This document shows, one piece after another, positions 27,801-34,757 of a DNA stretch of 62,346 nt (positions are counted from its first letter, which is position 1; the number at the start of each line of letters is the position of its first letter). Source of the DNA: Bacteroidota bacterium (GTDB taxonomy: Bacteria; Bacteroidota; Bacteroidia; Chitinophagales; LD1); the NCBI GenBank assembly GCA_026391075.1, contig JAPLES010000003.1, positions 1 through 62,346 of the forward strand. Direction: 5' to 3'. A model generated the notes under the pieces. That model had not been told where the DNA came from, did no database searches, and was given only the letters and a program-made list of their open reading frames with translations. The position numbers and the translations under genes are program-made.

Positions 27801-29294
27801 TCCAGCGGTAGTGTTGGATGGATTGTAAGAATCTCCTAAACATAAATTTGCACCGCTAAAGGTTACGGTAGGTGCTGTACCTACCACCGTTACCGCTATG
27901 GTATCTACGGCACTGCAGCCATTTGCATTGGTAACAGTTAAGGTATATGTATTTGTGGAAGGCAGTACGAGTAAACTATCGGTGCTGTTATCTGACCAAA
28001 GAAATTGTAAACTATCCCAACCGTTTGCAGGAAATTGCAACCCAATAGTGTTACCTGCACATACATTATTTAAATCGGGTCCTAATGAAACTGTGGTTGA
28101 AAAATTATCGATAGAAAAAACTTGGGTATCTGAAACGGCAGAACACAAGGAGTCGTCTGTAACTGTTACAGAATAATTGCCCCCGTTGCTTATACCAATT
28201 GTAGGTGTGGTTTGTGCGTTCTGCCACTGAAAAGAATAACCAATTGTTGAGGGAAGATAAGTACCAATGGTAATTACTTCGCCAGCACAAATGGTAGTGC
28301 TGGCCGCACTTATATTTACATTTGGGTAAGTAATCATAATATCATCCGTACTCTGCCTTCCAAAAATATCGGTTGCAGTAACTGAGTACAATCCACCCGT
28401 GCTAACACTTATAGAGGACGAAGTGGCTCCTGTTGACCACAAATAGTTCGTGAAGCAATTTCCCGCTGTAATGGTTGTTGCGCAAAACCCATAAGGTATA
28501 GTGATATCGGCTCCCAAATTAACTGGAGCCGCGTACTTGTTTTCTAAATATGTTTCTACTTGTTGCCGTTGTGCAACGGTAAGCGCACCCTTGTATACGA
28601 TAATCTCTGCAATTTCCCCGTTTAAAAAAGTACCGCTAGCCGCTGCTACTCGTCCCAAAATATAGTTGGCATTGGTAAAAGACCCTATAGCCAATGCCGC
28701 GGTGGAGTGTTTTGCTAATGAGGTGTTCTTGTAAAGGTCAACGCTCACACCAAAATCCTTTACAACACTTATCAAATTATAAGCATTGGAAACAAAGTTA
28801 TAATTAATCGGGGTGGTTAATCCGGTAACTGCGTTACCATTATTTTTAAACTCGTAGCCAGCGCCATTGTGCCACATGCGCATACCTTGAGTTAAGGATG
28901 ACACCGAAAAAAAAGCTCTACTTCCGGTTATAATGTTGGTTCGGCCTATTATGAATAAACTCATTGAACCACTTTCCAAATTAGGAATTTGTAGTCCGTC
29001 TAATTCGTCATTTTGCCCGTCAAACTGTAATGCGGGTTTTCCACATAACTCAGCGGGAAAAACAAGTCGAGGTTGAAATGTGCCGTTGCTTTGGCTGGCA
29101 TCGAGCCCACTGCCGCTTAGGTCGGTCCATTGGCTTACATAATCAACTCCCTGGATAGCAATTCCAGTATCAGCAGATAACCACAAGGCCAAGTTGGGAA
29201 TATTTGAAGGAGAAAAATTTTGCGAAAAAATTTTGTTGCTCATTAAAAAAGCAGTCAAAAGAAAAACGCAGCGAAGGGTAATTTTCATTCTCAT
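21873..29294 (-). CDS. Giant multidomain secreted protein with T9SS C-terminal sorting domain
   Basis: 2473 residues. It starts with a signal peptide (MKITLRCVFLLTAFLMSNKIFSQ; two nearby ATGs at 29294 and 29288 are possible). Three supermodules of about 700 residues follow, beginning near residues 28, 732 and 1428. Each starts with a LamG/concanavalin-like domain (ALWL-x-AD-x-G, SxWxDxSG, ALQFDG, GEIAEIIVY, VENYLYNKY). The first two continue with Ig-like units (YLWSTG, YSVTVTD), two PKD domains (WxFGDG) and an FN3-like unit (SQVFYWKVVAYN). The third runs into more PKD domains (to about 2270). A CARDB-like segment precedes the type A sorting domain at about 2395-2473 (GPSPNPAF ... EYFIRVTYNEEKTVRKFILQK). 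It is exported by T9SS and anchored on the cell surface; adhesion or glycan binding is the likely role. Confidence 0.92.
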   Translation of the reverse strand: MRMKITLRCVFLLTAFLMSNKIFSQNFSPSNIPNLALWLSADTGIAIQGVDYVSQWTDLSGSGLDASQSNGTFQPRLVFPAELCGKPALQFDGQNDELDGLQIPNLESGSMSLFIIGRTNIITGSRAFFSVSSLTQGMRMWHNGAGYEFKNNGNAVTGLTTPINYNFVSNAYNLISVVKDFGVSVDLYKNTSLAKHSTAALAIGSFTNANYILGRVAAASGTFLNGEIAEIIVYKGALTVAQRQQVETYLENKYAAPVNLGADITIPYGFCATTITAGNCFTNYLWSTGATSSSISVSTGGLYSVTATDIFGRQSTDDIMITYPNVNISAASTTICAGEVITIGTYLPSTIGYSFQWQNAQTTPTIGISNGGNYSVTVTDDSLCSAVSDTQVFSIDNFSTTVSLGPDLNNVCAGNTIGLQFPANGWDSLQFLWSDNSTDSLLVLPSTNTYTLTVTNANGCSAVDTIAVTVVGTAPTVTFSGANLCLGDSYNPSNTTAGLISNYEWSFGDGGVASIANPTYNYSVTGTYNVSLSVTSSAGCSSSATHQVIVKPNPVAIFQTTTACINNGYQFNDLSLAPLNESINSWNWNFGDASAISVAQNPSHIYSGSNNYSVTLIISATNGCMDTIQNNLNVVANYAQPQITELVQPQDNYQASSQTINFIWSPAQNAVKYSLLIATDSLFTAPVIFNNIYTTQYAANVSGSQVFYWKVVAYNICNATSESDKRVFTIFLPADLSGLALWLKADTGIALSGSAVTQWSDQSGHAFDAVNNLGTAPSLQFPPELCGKPALLFDGINDILYGTPIPGIGTSSLSLFIVAKPNVIVGNRTIFSIGNDQNMFLWHTSAVVQFRNATQILAGGNSTAQEYYLFSVKKNIGVGDTIYRNGVELGAKGAAYAGPFLDTAKYQLGKLASVYQNFSGEIAEVILYNTALNPAAQQQVENYLYNKYSSPVHLGPDITVSAGFCPVQLNASNCYKNYLWSTNETTATINVNRSGVYSVAVTDIFGRVSLDTIVVTFPNINLTVSDTTICLGNILQLQTQLPSLAGYTFDWSTGETSSSIQTGASGNYSVQVSYGNCAAFSDTITLAIDTFENVVSLGSDTSMCSGNLIGLKAPTIGWDSFQFQWSTGASTVYLVVPDSGNYSVTVTNAIGCKGYDTIHITKTGSTPNVTFTGGSFCLGLDYVPQNSSVSTDTSAITGYSWDFGDGGIASIANPTYSYTDTGNYVVTLSVTTSAGCLNYTSQQVLIKPIPTAAFQPTLACVSNPYLFTDLSTAPIAENINQWDWNFGDGTTHASTQNPQHLFSTFGNYSVSLTVTATNGCSNSITNSLQVVPSAPQPQIVNLQSPVNNFQAGSANINFSWLPTLNASSYSLYISTDASFLSPIVINGITATQYSAVLSNNPVFYWKVRAFNVCNDFSESVVNTFTLFEPSFLPNLALWLAADLGITQNAGKVSQWNDQSGNNLHALQLDPNKQAQLTNPFELVKPALQFDGSNDEFAGGLIQQLENGSMSLFVVGKANAASGNRTIFSTGTETTGMFLWATQSGSFMEFRNMATVLKESVIPNSYFLSDVIKTINTNVEIYKNSSLMATGTAPALSGTFVNQNYSIGKLISGYSFFSGELAELIIYKSSLSAIERGQVENYIYNKYSPAVNLGPDTIQLYSLCPITIDATNRFKEFLWSNGETSSSISVNRTGIYSVTATDVFDRTSTDAINVTMPYTAMSPVDTTICLGQPVNVHPVLLSSASGYTFLWSDGLTTYTVQKDTTGNYSCLITDVGGCSLLTDTTSVHVDSISLLSVLPTDSLMCIGNDLAINTGNYPPSLVLWSTAATTTFITIASAGNYSVSVTDIYGCSTSDIVNVTIKGTAPIGDFTSGIACYGQQTGFTDITIPVLPDSIHQWNWNFGDNTSSLLQNPFHAFPSPGDYSVTLILFTDSGCTGVAVKNISVHAKPVARLSYPGIICAGNSSQLLDESSLLPPDSVTNWLWRIDQTNVFNTSNVSYNFPTQGNVLVTLVVTTNQGCVDSVVSAVEVFPALHADFNFLNICLGDSTKFVDITNSFSVVGWQWNFGDGSFFSALQNPTHRYLVSGLYPVKLTIENAIGCTDTVAKQILIVQNPIANFTNLSLCEDLNYTPLDSSLSLSESIQFRDWNINGSLFHHVLSPQYYFADTGNYSVKLLVTTYSGCKDSITKTVQVHPNPVSTFAMAPLYGEAPVDITLTNHSSGATGYDWNFGDGSAHSFAANTSHTYTTNDSFNIVLTVSSDFGCTNSSAQTFYVSHTDLDLSVDVVEATSQTQTDGSVLVAIKTLMSNVGTRAITHIHLYATLGTGGLITEDWNGVLPSGQVMQYTFTAQFVSSASRANSFVCVEAKTVNHGETETRIDNNRQCASLTGTIQLVGPSPNPAFNQSTLGIILPKEGKVAIEIADVLGHLVVPKTELDLPEGRTDFEIPTGLMLPAEYFIRVTYNEEKTVRKFILQK

Positions 29295-29337
29295 AGAAGA
29301 CAGCTGTTCTTGTCTCCCGAAAGTAGGATTAATTTCT

Positions 29338-30579
29338 TCAACGCTCTCCCCTTATCAACGCCTCATAAACCTGTGCATACTTTTCAACACCTTTTGAAAG
29401 AGAATAAGTGGCATCGGCTCCCTTGGTGATAGCGATGGAATTAAAAGTCGAAGTATCTACCATCATTTTTTTAATTACATCCCGGTACCCTATCGTAGAA
29501 AATTCTCGAACCAAAATTCCTGCTTGCAAACCTTCGGTAATGCTAGCTACATCACCTACACCAGCGTTGCAAATGTGCGGAATGCCCATGCCCATAATTT
29601 CGCCCTGCTTGGTTGGAGAGGAGGCTTGCTTAGAAAAAACTGGAAGAATGAAAAACAGATTCCAATTAGAGAGAGAAAGAAAAGTGGGAACCTCCTTGTG
29701 TTTTGCGGGAGAAATCAAGAACGCATGAGCAGGCATATTTTTTTTCGCGGCTTTGCTTAAAATACTTTCATCTGTTTCGTTGGTGATGAATAAAAATTTT
29801 GCGTCAGGCTTTTTTTCTAATAAGCATTGGAAGAAGTCTAGCATCTCGTCCAACATATACCAGGTGCCTATACTTCCTAAGTAACTTAAAACAAATTCAT
29901 TTCCTGTGAGTTGAAATTTGTTGCGCAGTTCTGCTTTCAGCTTTTCGTCTACACTGTTTTGCGAAAACAAATTCAAATCGGCACAGCAAGGAATAACTTG
30001 AATGGGTATAGGTTGATTAGGAATTTCATTTCGCGCGTGTAAAATTTTCTTTCCCGCTTCGGTCAAGCTAATGGTGTAATCGGCTTCGCTTAAAAAATCT
30101 ATTTCTTTCTGCTTGAAGAAATTGAAAATGCATTTGTAAAGTGGATTGCTCAAGTTCCAAATCTTTCCATCCACTCGTTCATCGGCATAAAAGCCGCGCA
30201 TGTCAAACAAAAATTTTGTGTCGAACTTTTTCTTCATTGCCAAACCAACAAATGCAGCTATGTAACTGCGGCAATGAACGAGGCTGAAATTTTTTTCTGC
30301 ATGAAGTGCAAATGCTTTTTTATGCATTCGCCATAAATCATAAATGGTAGAAAGCACAGGTGGTTTCTTTGTATAAGCAAGCGGAACCCAATCAATATTG
30401 CTTTGCTGTAATCGCGCAGAAATTTCTTTCGAAAATTTTTCAAAGCGTGCTGCCTTTTCAAAACTAACCAGCGTGAATCGGTAACCCAGTTTCGATAAGC
30501 CTTCTATATAAGGTATCACTTGACTTTGCCCGAGCGGGTCGGTCATGCCATCGTAGCTGAGAAAGAGCACTTGGGTCAT
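29338..30579 (-). CDS. Glycosyltransferase family 4-like
   Basis: 413 residues, predicted GT-B fold. The N-terminal half starts MTQVLFLSYDGMTDPLGQSQVIPYIEGL, typical of one GT4 branch in surface-polysaccharide clusters. The C-terminal donor-binding half has LSYLGSIGTWYMLDEML (about 232-248) and SPTKQGEIMGMGIPHICNAGVGD near 320-345, the latter covering the EX7E-like region (E at GEIMG). It is a cytoplasmic or membrane-associated enzyme adding a sugar from an NDP donor; sugar unknown. It lies only 7 bases after the asparagine synthase gene and 43 bases before the giant T9SS gene, all on the minus strand. Confidence 0.85.
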   Translation of the reverse strand: MTQVLFLSYDGMTDPLGQSQVIPYIEGLSKLGYRFTLVSFEKAARFEKFSKEISARLQQSNIDWVPLAYTKKPPVLSTIYDLWRMHKKAFALHAEKNFSLVHCRSYIAAFVGLAMKKKFDTKFLFDMRGFYADERVDGKIWNLSNPLYKCIFNFFKQKEIDFLSEADYTISLTEAGKKILHARNEIPNQPIPIQVIPCCADLNLFSQNSVDEKLKAELRNKFQLTGNEFVLSYLGSIGTWYMLDEMLDFFQCLLEKKPDAKFLFITNETDESILSKAAKKNMPAHAFLISPAKHKEVPTFLSLSNWNLFFILPVFSKQASSPTKQGEIMGMGIPHICNAGVGDVASITEGLQAGILVREFSTIGYRDVIKKMMVDTSTFNSIAITKGADATYSLSKGVEKYAQVYEALIRGER

Positions 30580-30586
30580 TGATGAT

Positions 30587-32437
30587 TTATTTCTGATTAT
30601 TGTACAGCCAATGATGAAGTAGTATCAACACCCAAATTCTATTGTAAAGAAAGTCTTCGCCTTTTTCAAAACGCGCCACAAGCGATTTTACTTTTTCAAA
30701 TTTTACAGCTCCGCATTTTTCAACCACTTCTTCGCTCAAATATTTTTCAAGCAAGTAATGCAAATCTGTTTTCAGCCATTTCGCCAACGGAATAGAGAAG
30801 CCCCATTTCGGTCTCTCGAAAAATTCTTTCGGTACAAAATCATACAACACTTCTTTCAATAAGTATTTCGCCACACCATTTTTCATTTTCAAATCTTCGG
30901 AAAGATTCAAGGCAAATTCTACTACCCGATAATCTAGAAACGGAGTACGTGCCTCCAGCGAAAATTGCATACTCGCAATATCTACCTTCGTGAGCAAATC
31001 ATCTTTCAAATAATATTTCACGTCAAACAAAGCTTGCTCTTCTGCGGCAGATAATTTTCGTTTCGTTTTAAAATTCTCGTCAAACAAAATTTCATGTTTG
31101 AAATTGTCTTGTAACAAATCATTCAATTCATCTTCACTAAAAAAATATTGTTCTTGCGAAAAAATATGGCTCTTCTTATGCGCTTCGGTTTTATAATTAA
31201 AGACCTGTGCACCGCGCTTGTAACGCTCGCCCATTTGCGCCACCGATAAAGCAATTGGCTTTCTAAAAAATTTCACCAACGGATTATCCAATCGCTTCGC
31301 CCAATTGTAAGCACCATAGCCCATAAACAATTCATCGCCACCATCGCCACTCAATGTCATGGTTACATATTGCCTCGCCAATTTTGAAACCAGCATGGTT
31401 GGAATACCCGATGAATCGGCATACGGCTCATCATAAACCGTCATCATTTTATCCATCAAACCGAGTGCATCGTTTTCGGTTACTATAAATTCGTGATGCT
31501 CCGTGCCGAGATGTTTCGAAACCTTTTTGGCGTACTCGCTCTCGTTATACTTCGCTTCTTTAAAACCAATTGAAAATGTTTTTACCGGATGCGAAGAAAC
31601 ACTTTGTGCAATGGCGGTTACTGCGCTCGAATCAATTCCTCCACTCAAAAAAGTGCCAAATGGCACATCACTTATCATTCGATAACGTACCGATGAAGTG
31701 AGCAACTCTTTCAATTCTTTTTTGGCTGAATCAAAATCTGTAGCAACAGTGGTGGTGATTTTTTCTTCGGGCTTCCAGTAGTGAACTACTTCAAAGCCGT
31801 GTTTGTCAACCAAGGCAAAACTGCCTGCCGGCAACTTGTAAATAGATTGATAAATGGTTTCCCGTTCAGGAATATAGCCAGCATATAAAAATGTGGAAAC
31901 CACACGCTTGTTGAGCGGTATATTTTGTGCCACAAAGTCAATAGCCAGCAACGATTTTATTTCAGAGCCAAATGCAAAATTGTTTTCAGCATAGAAATAA
32001 TACAGCGGTTTTACACCCAATCTATCGCGAAAGAGAAACAGCTTTTCTTTCTGCTTATCGTAAACAGCAATGGCAAACATGCCGTTGAGCAAATGCACAA
32101 ATTCAGTTCCGCGTTGTTCAAATGCTTCGAGAATAATTTCTGTATCGCTATTGGTGCGCGGTGAAATATTCAATTGCTTGGCTATCTCCTTAAAATTGTA
32201 AACCTCTCCGTTAAACACCATCACATATCGTTCGCTCTGCGAAAACATGGGTTGATTGGCGGCCGTACTCAAATCAATAATGCTCAATCTGCGATGACCT
32301 AATCCGCAAGTTTTTTCTTGGTTCAAAAAAAAACCTGCCGCATCGGGTCCGCGATGGCTCATCACGTTCGTCATGGAATGCAAATCAGTTTCGCTGAATT
32401 GTTTCGTGAGAGAATAAAAACCAGAGATGCCACACAT
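30587..32437 (-). CDS. asnB: Asparagine synthase-type amidotransferase (left copy)
   Basis: 616 residues. The N-terminal class II glutaminase domain begins with the catalytic C2 (MCGISGFYS) and includes MSHRGPDAAG, GHRRLSIIDLS and MVFNGEVYNF. The C-terminal synthetase domain has the ATP pyrophosphatase loop LSGGIDSSAVTA (about 263-274) and SGDGGDELFMGYGAYN. All key residues for ammonia production and adenylation are present. In polysaccharide clusters such enzymes (for example WbpS/WbpG-like roles) often amidate uronic acids rather than make asparagine; context favours this here, sequence alone does not prove it. It forms a block with the GT4 gene downstream and the wbpB gene upstream. Confidence 0.88.
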   Translation of the reverse strand: MCGISGFYSLTKQFSETDLHSMTNVMSHRGPDAAGFFLNQEKTCGLGHRRLSIIDLSTAANQPMFSQSERYVMVFNGEVYNFKEIAKQLNISPRTNSDTEIILEAFEQRGTEFVHLLNGMFAIAVYDKQKEKLFLFRDRLGVKPLYYFYAENNFAFGSEIKSLLAIDFVAQNIPLNKRVVSTFLYAGYIPERETIYQSIYKLPAGSFALVDKHGFEVVHYWKPEEKITTTVATDFDSAKKELKELLTSSVRYRMISDVPFGTFLSGGIDSSAVTAIAQSVSSHPVKTFSIGFKEAKYNESEYAKKVSKHLGTEHHEFIVTENDALGLMDKMMTVYDEPYADSSGIPTMLVSKLARQYVTMTLSGDGGDELFMGYGAYNWAKRLDNPLVKFFRKPIALSVAQMGERYKRGAQVFNYKTEAHKKSHIFSQEQYFFSEDELNDLLQDNFKHEILFDENFKTKRKLSAAEEQALFDVKYYLKDDLLTKVDIASMQFSLEARTPFLDYRVVEFALNLSEDLKMKNGVAKYLLKEVLYDFVPKEFFERPKWGFSIPLAKWLKTDLHYLLEKYLSEEVVEKCGAVKFEKVKSLVARFEKGEDFLYNRIWVLILLHHWLYNNQK

Positions 32438-32506
32438 TTCTTATTGATAAATGATTATTGATTATTGAAATGCAGAACAGCCATTTTCGCGTTTCTGGTG
32501 CTGAAT

Positions 32507-33475
32507 TTATTTTTTTGAAAAAGGATGTTTGCTGATTTGCAATTTGCAAAGCGGATGATACTCGCCTTTCAATCCTATTGGCTGTGCTTCGCGAATTTCA
32601 TTAGCAATTCGAATACTTGCCAGCGCATCGCTCACACCAAAACCATTTCCTTTTAAAATTTCTTGATAACTGCGCGTGTGCAAATCGGCAAAGCCATCGC
32701 TAAACTCAATTTCTTCTCCTTCTAAAGTCATGCTTCTATACGTGCGCATGTTTTTTTGTTTAGCCGCTTCAGGTAATGTGTCGGCATTGATGCTCAAAAA
32801 CCAACGCACGCGTGCTCTCGAAAATTCCATGTAACCAGCCGCGCGGTCGTGTGTATGCAAATGCACAACATTCTGTTTCACATCGCCAAATAAAAAACTG
32901 AGCATATCGAAGAAGTGAATGCCTATGTTGGTTGCTATTCCACCGCTCTTGCTCACATCACCTTTCCAACTCGTATAATACCAATTGCCACGTGAGGTGA
33001 TATACGTTAAATCGAAATCGTAAATCTTATTCGGGTCACCTGCCGCAATTTTTTCTTTCAACTTAATAATGTTTGGATGCAAGCGCAACTGCAAAATGTT
33101 ATTGATTTTCTTTCCCGTTTCTTTTTCGAGCGCTATCAAAGATTCTGCGTTGGAAGTTTTAAGCACAAGCGGCTTTTCACAAATAACGTTTGCGCCAATA
33201 CGCAAACCAAAACGAATGTGCGAGTCGTGCAAATAATTTGGCGAGCAAATAGAAACGTAATCGAGCGGAGAATTTTTCCTTGTCAATTTATCAATGTGCC
33301 TATCGAAGCGTTCGAACTCTACAAAAAAGGCAGCATCGGGAAAATAGGAATCCATGATACCAACACTATCGAAAGGGTCATACGCAGCAAGCAAAACGTT
33401 GTCGGTGTCTTTTATAGCTTTTAAATGTCGCGGTGCTATGTAACCAGAGGCACCAATCAATGCGAAATTTTTCAT
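32507..33475 (-). CDS. wbpB: WbpB/WlbA-like UDP-GlcNAc-uronate 3-dehydrogenase (Gfo/Idh/MocA)
   Basis: 322 residues. The NAD-binding start MKNFALIGASGYIAPRHLKAI and the stretch LDYVSICSPNYLHDSHIRFG are nearly those of Pseudomonas WbpB and Bordetella WlbA, as I recall them; E100-K101-P102 is the catalytic EKP motif. The region DLTYITSRGNWYYTSWKGD and GIATNIGIHFFDML (about 165-200) is also family-specific. WbpB oxidises UDP-N-acetylglucosaminuronic acid at C3; a WbpE aminotransferase then aminates it on the way to UDP-2,3-diacetamido-uronic acids. No WbpA, WbpD or WbpI homologue is seen in the window. In Porphyromonas the Wbp pathway supplies the sugar that links T9SS cargo to A-LPS. Confidence 0.85.
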   Translation of the reverse strand: MKNFALIGASGYIAPRHLKAIKDTDNVLLAAYDPFDSVGIMDSYFPDAAFFVEFERFDRHIDKLTRKNSPLDYVSICSPNYLHDSHIRFGLRIGANVICEKPLVLKTSNAESLIALEKETGKKINNILQLRLHPNIIKLKEKIAAGDPNKIYDFDLTYITSRGNWYYTSWKGDVSKSGGIATNIGIHFFDMLSFLFGDVKQNVVHLHTHDRAAGYMEFSRARVRWFLSINADTLPEAAKQKNMRTYRSMTLEGEEIEFSDGFADLHTRSYQEILKGNGFGVSDALASIRIANEIREAQPIGLKGEYHPLCKLQISKHPFSKK

Positions 33476-33698
33476 GTAGCAATAATAGGAAAAGAGGGGC
33501 GAAACAGCTTAGGAAGAATGGAATATTGGCTGGTTCGATGAAATATAAACTCTCTCGTTATTCATCTATCATTCCACTCTTGAATTGGAAATTGAAAAAA
33601 ATAAACCCAGCCGTTAAAAATTGACTGCTTACTTTTCATTGTTTCTCTTATGTTGAATGATAATTTCACTTACCAATTAAACACGGGTAATATTCTTT
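33476..33698. other. Divergent intergenic gap
   Basis: This 223-base gap separates wbpB (-) from the plus-strand glycosyltransferase-like gene. It contains an imperfect inverted arrangement of GGAATATTGG (about 33520) and TCATTCCACTC/GAATTGGAA units (about 33570-33590) resembling the hairpin at 12858. No exact TAnnTTTG element was found for either direction. Confidence 0.4.
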
Positions 33699-34757
33699 AT
33701 GAAGCAGTTGCTGAAATATTTTTATCGTTACTTTTTAGGGCTATCTGTTTGGCAAAAAAACAAGCGCTACTTATCCATTGTTTCCAACCAGCCGACTAAA
33801 AGCGTTTACATAGAACTGTCTGAAAACAAATATGAACGGTATCTGTATTTATTTATAAAATTTTTTTTGCTTGAAGGATATACCGTTTACATCAAAAAAA
33901 ACTATCGCTTCCTTGGCGATTTTGATGTTTATCCAAAATTGTTGTTCAAAGAAAAAAACTTAGTGTTCACTAATTTCCCAGCAACAAACGCCACATTAAA
34001 ATTTTCTGACTGTGCAAAATCTGGTTACGTGCAATTAGGTTACGATTACTTCAACAAGAATAAAGAGGATTCTTTTTTTTATGTGCCCATGGCGCTTCAC
34101 CCTAACTTATATTTTCATAAGTATTGGAATACAACCGTGGCGTTAGAAGCGAAAAGGTTGAACAGCCTTTTTTTTGCAGGTAATTTTGATGCGCAGCAAT
34201 ATCATCAAATAGAAGATATGGGCAAATTCAAAGTGGCTTCGCGGCTGCAGTTGATTGATCAATTGAGAGAAAGTAACCTTGCTGCTTTTCCCAAAACGGC
34301 AGAAGAGTTTCGCGCAGCCATGCAGCAATGTGCAGTAATAATAGTTGACACCAAATATTTTGGAATTGAAGCAAAAGAACTGCGACCTTGCCTAGCGCAA
34401 TTCAATTTTTTTCTTGCCTGTCCCGGTATCAGCATGCCGTTTTCGCACAATATTATAGAGGCTATGTCGTGCGGCACCATTCCGGTTATCGAAAGAGAAT
34501 ATGCACAACTATTTTCTCCTCCGCTTAAGCATTTATATAATGCAATAATTTTTGAAAACGCTGCAGCATTAAACAAAACAGTAGAACTAGCTATTCTTCT
34601 GGAATCAGAATTGGTGTCCACTATCAGGCAAAATGTTGTTCAGTATTACACCAACTATTTAAGTCCGCAAAAGGTGGTGGAGTCGCTGGTAAACAAAAAG
34701 CCGAACCGTGTAATGCTACTGGCAGAAGCACATAGCGTGCGCTTAATGAAAAATTAA
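33699..34757 (+). CDS. Putative glycosyltransferase of unassigned family
   Basis: 352 residues. I do not recognise a named family in the first 200 residues. The C-terminal part has PFSHNIIEAMSCGTIPVIE (about 246-264), which looks like the donor-binding region of GT-B enzymes (exostosin/GT47- or GT4-like, with E in the NIIEAMSCG motif). It begins MKQLLKYFYRYFLGLSVWQ, hydrophobic and possibly membrane-associating, but not a clear signal peptide. Its position within the polysaccharide cluster supports a glycan role. Its stop codon TAA at 34755-34757 shares three bases with the stop of the convergent gene that follows. Confidence 0.6.
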   Translation: MKQLLKYFYRYFLGLSVWQKNKRYLSIVSNQPTKSVYIELSENKYERYLYLFIKFFLLEGYTVYIKKNYRFLGDFDVYPKLLFKEKNLVFTNFPATNATLKFSDCAKSGYVQLGYDYFNKNKEDSFFYVPMALHPNLYFHKYWNTTVALEAKRLNSLFFAGNFDAQQYHQIEDMGKFKVASRLQLIDQLRESNLAAFPKTAEEFRAAMQQCAVIIVDTKYFGIEAKELRPCLAQFNFFLACPGISMPFSHNIIEAMSCGTIPVIEREYAQLFSPPLKHLYNAIIFENAAALNKTVELAILLESELVSTIRQNVVQYYTNYLSPQKVVESLVNKKPNRVMLLAEAHSVRLMKN

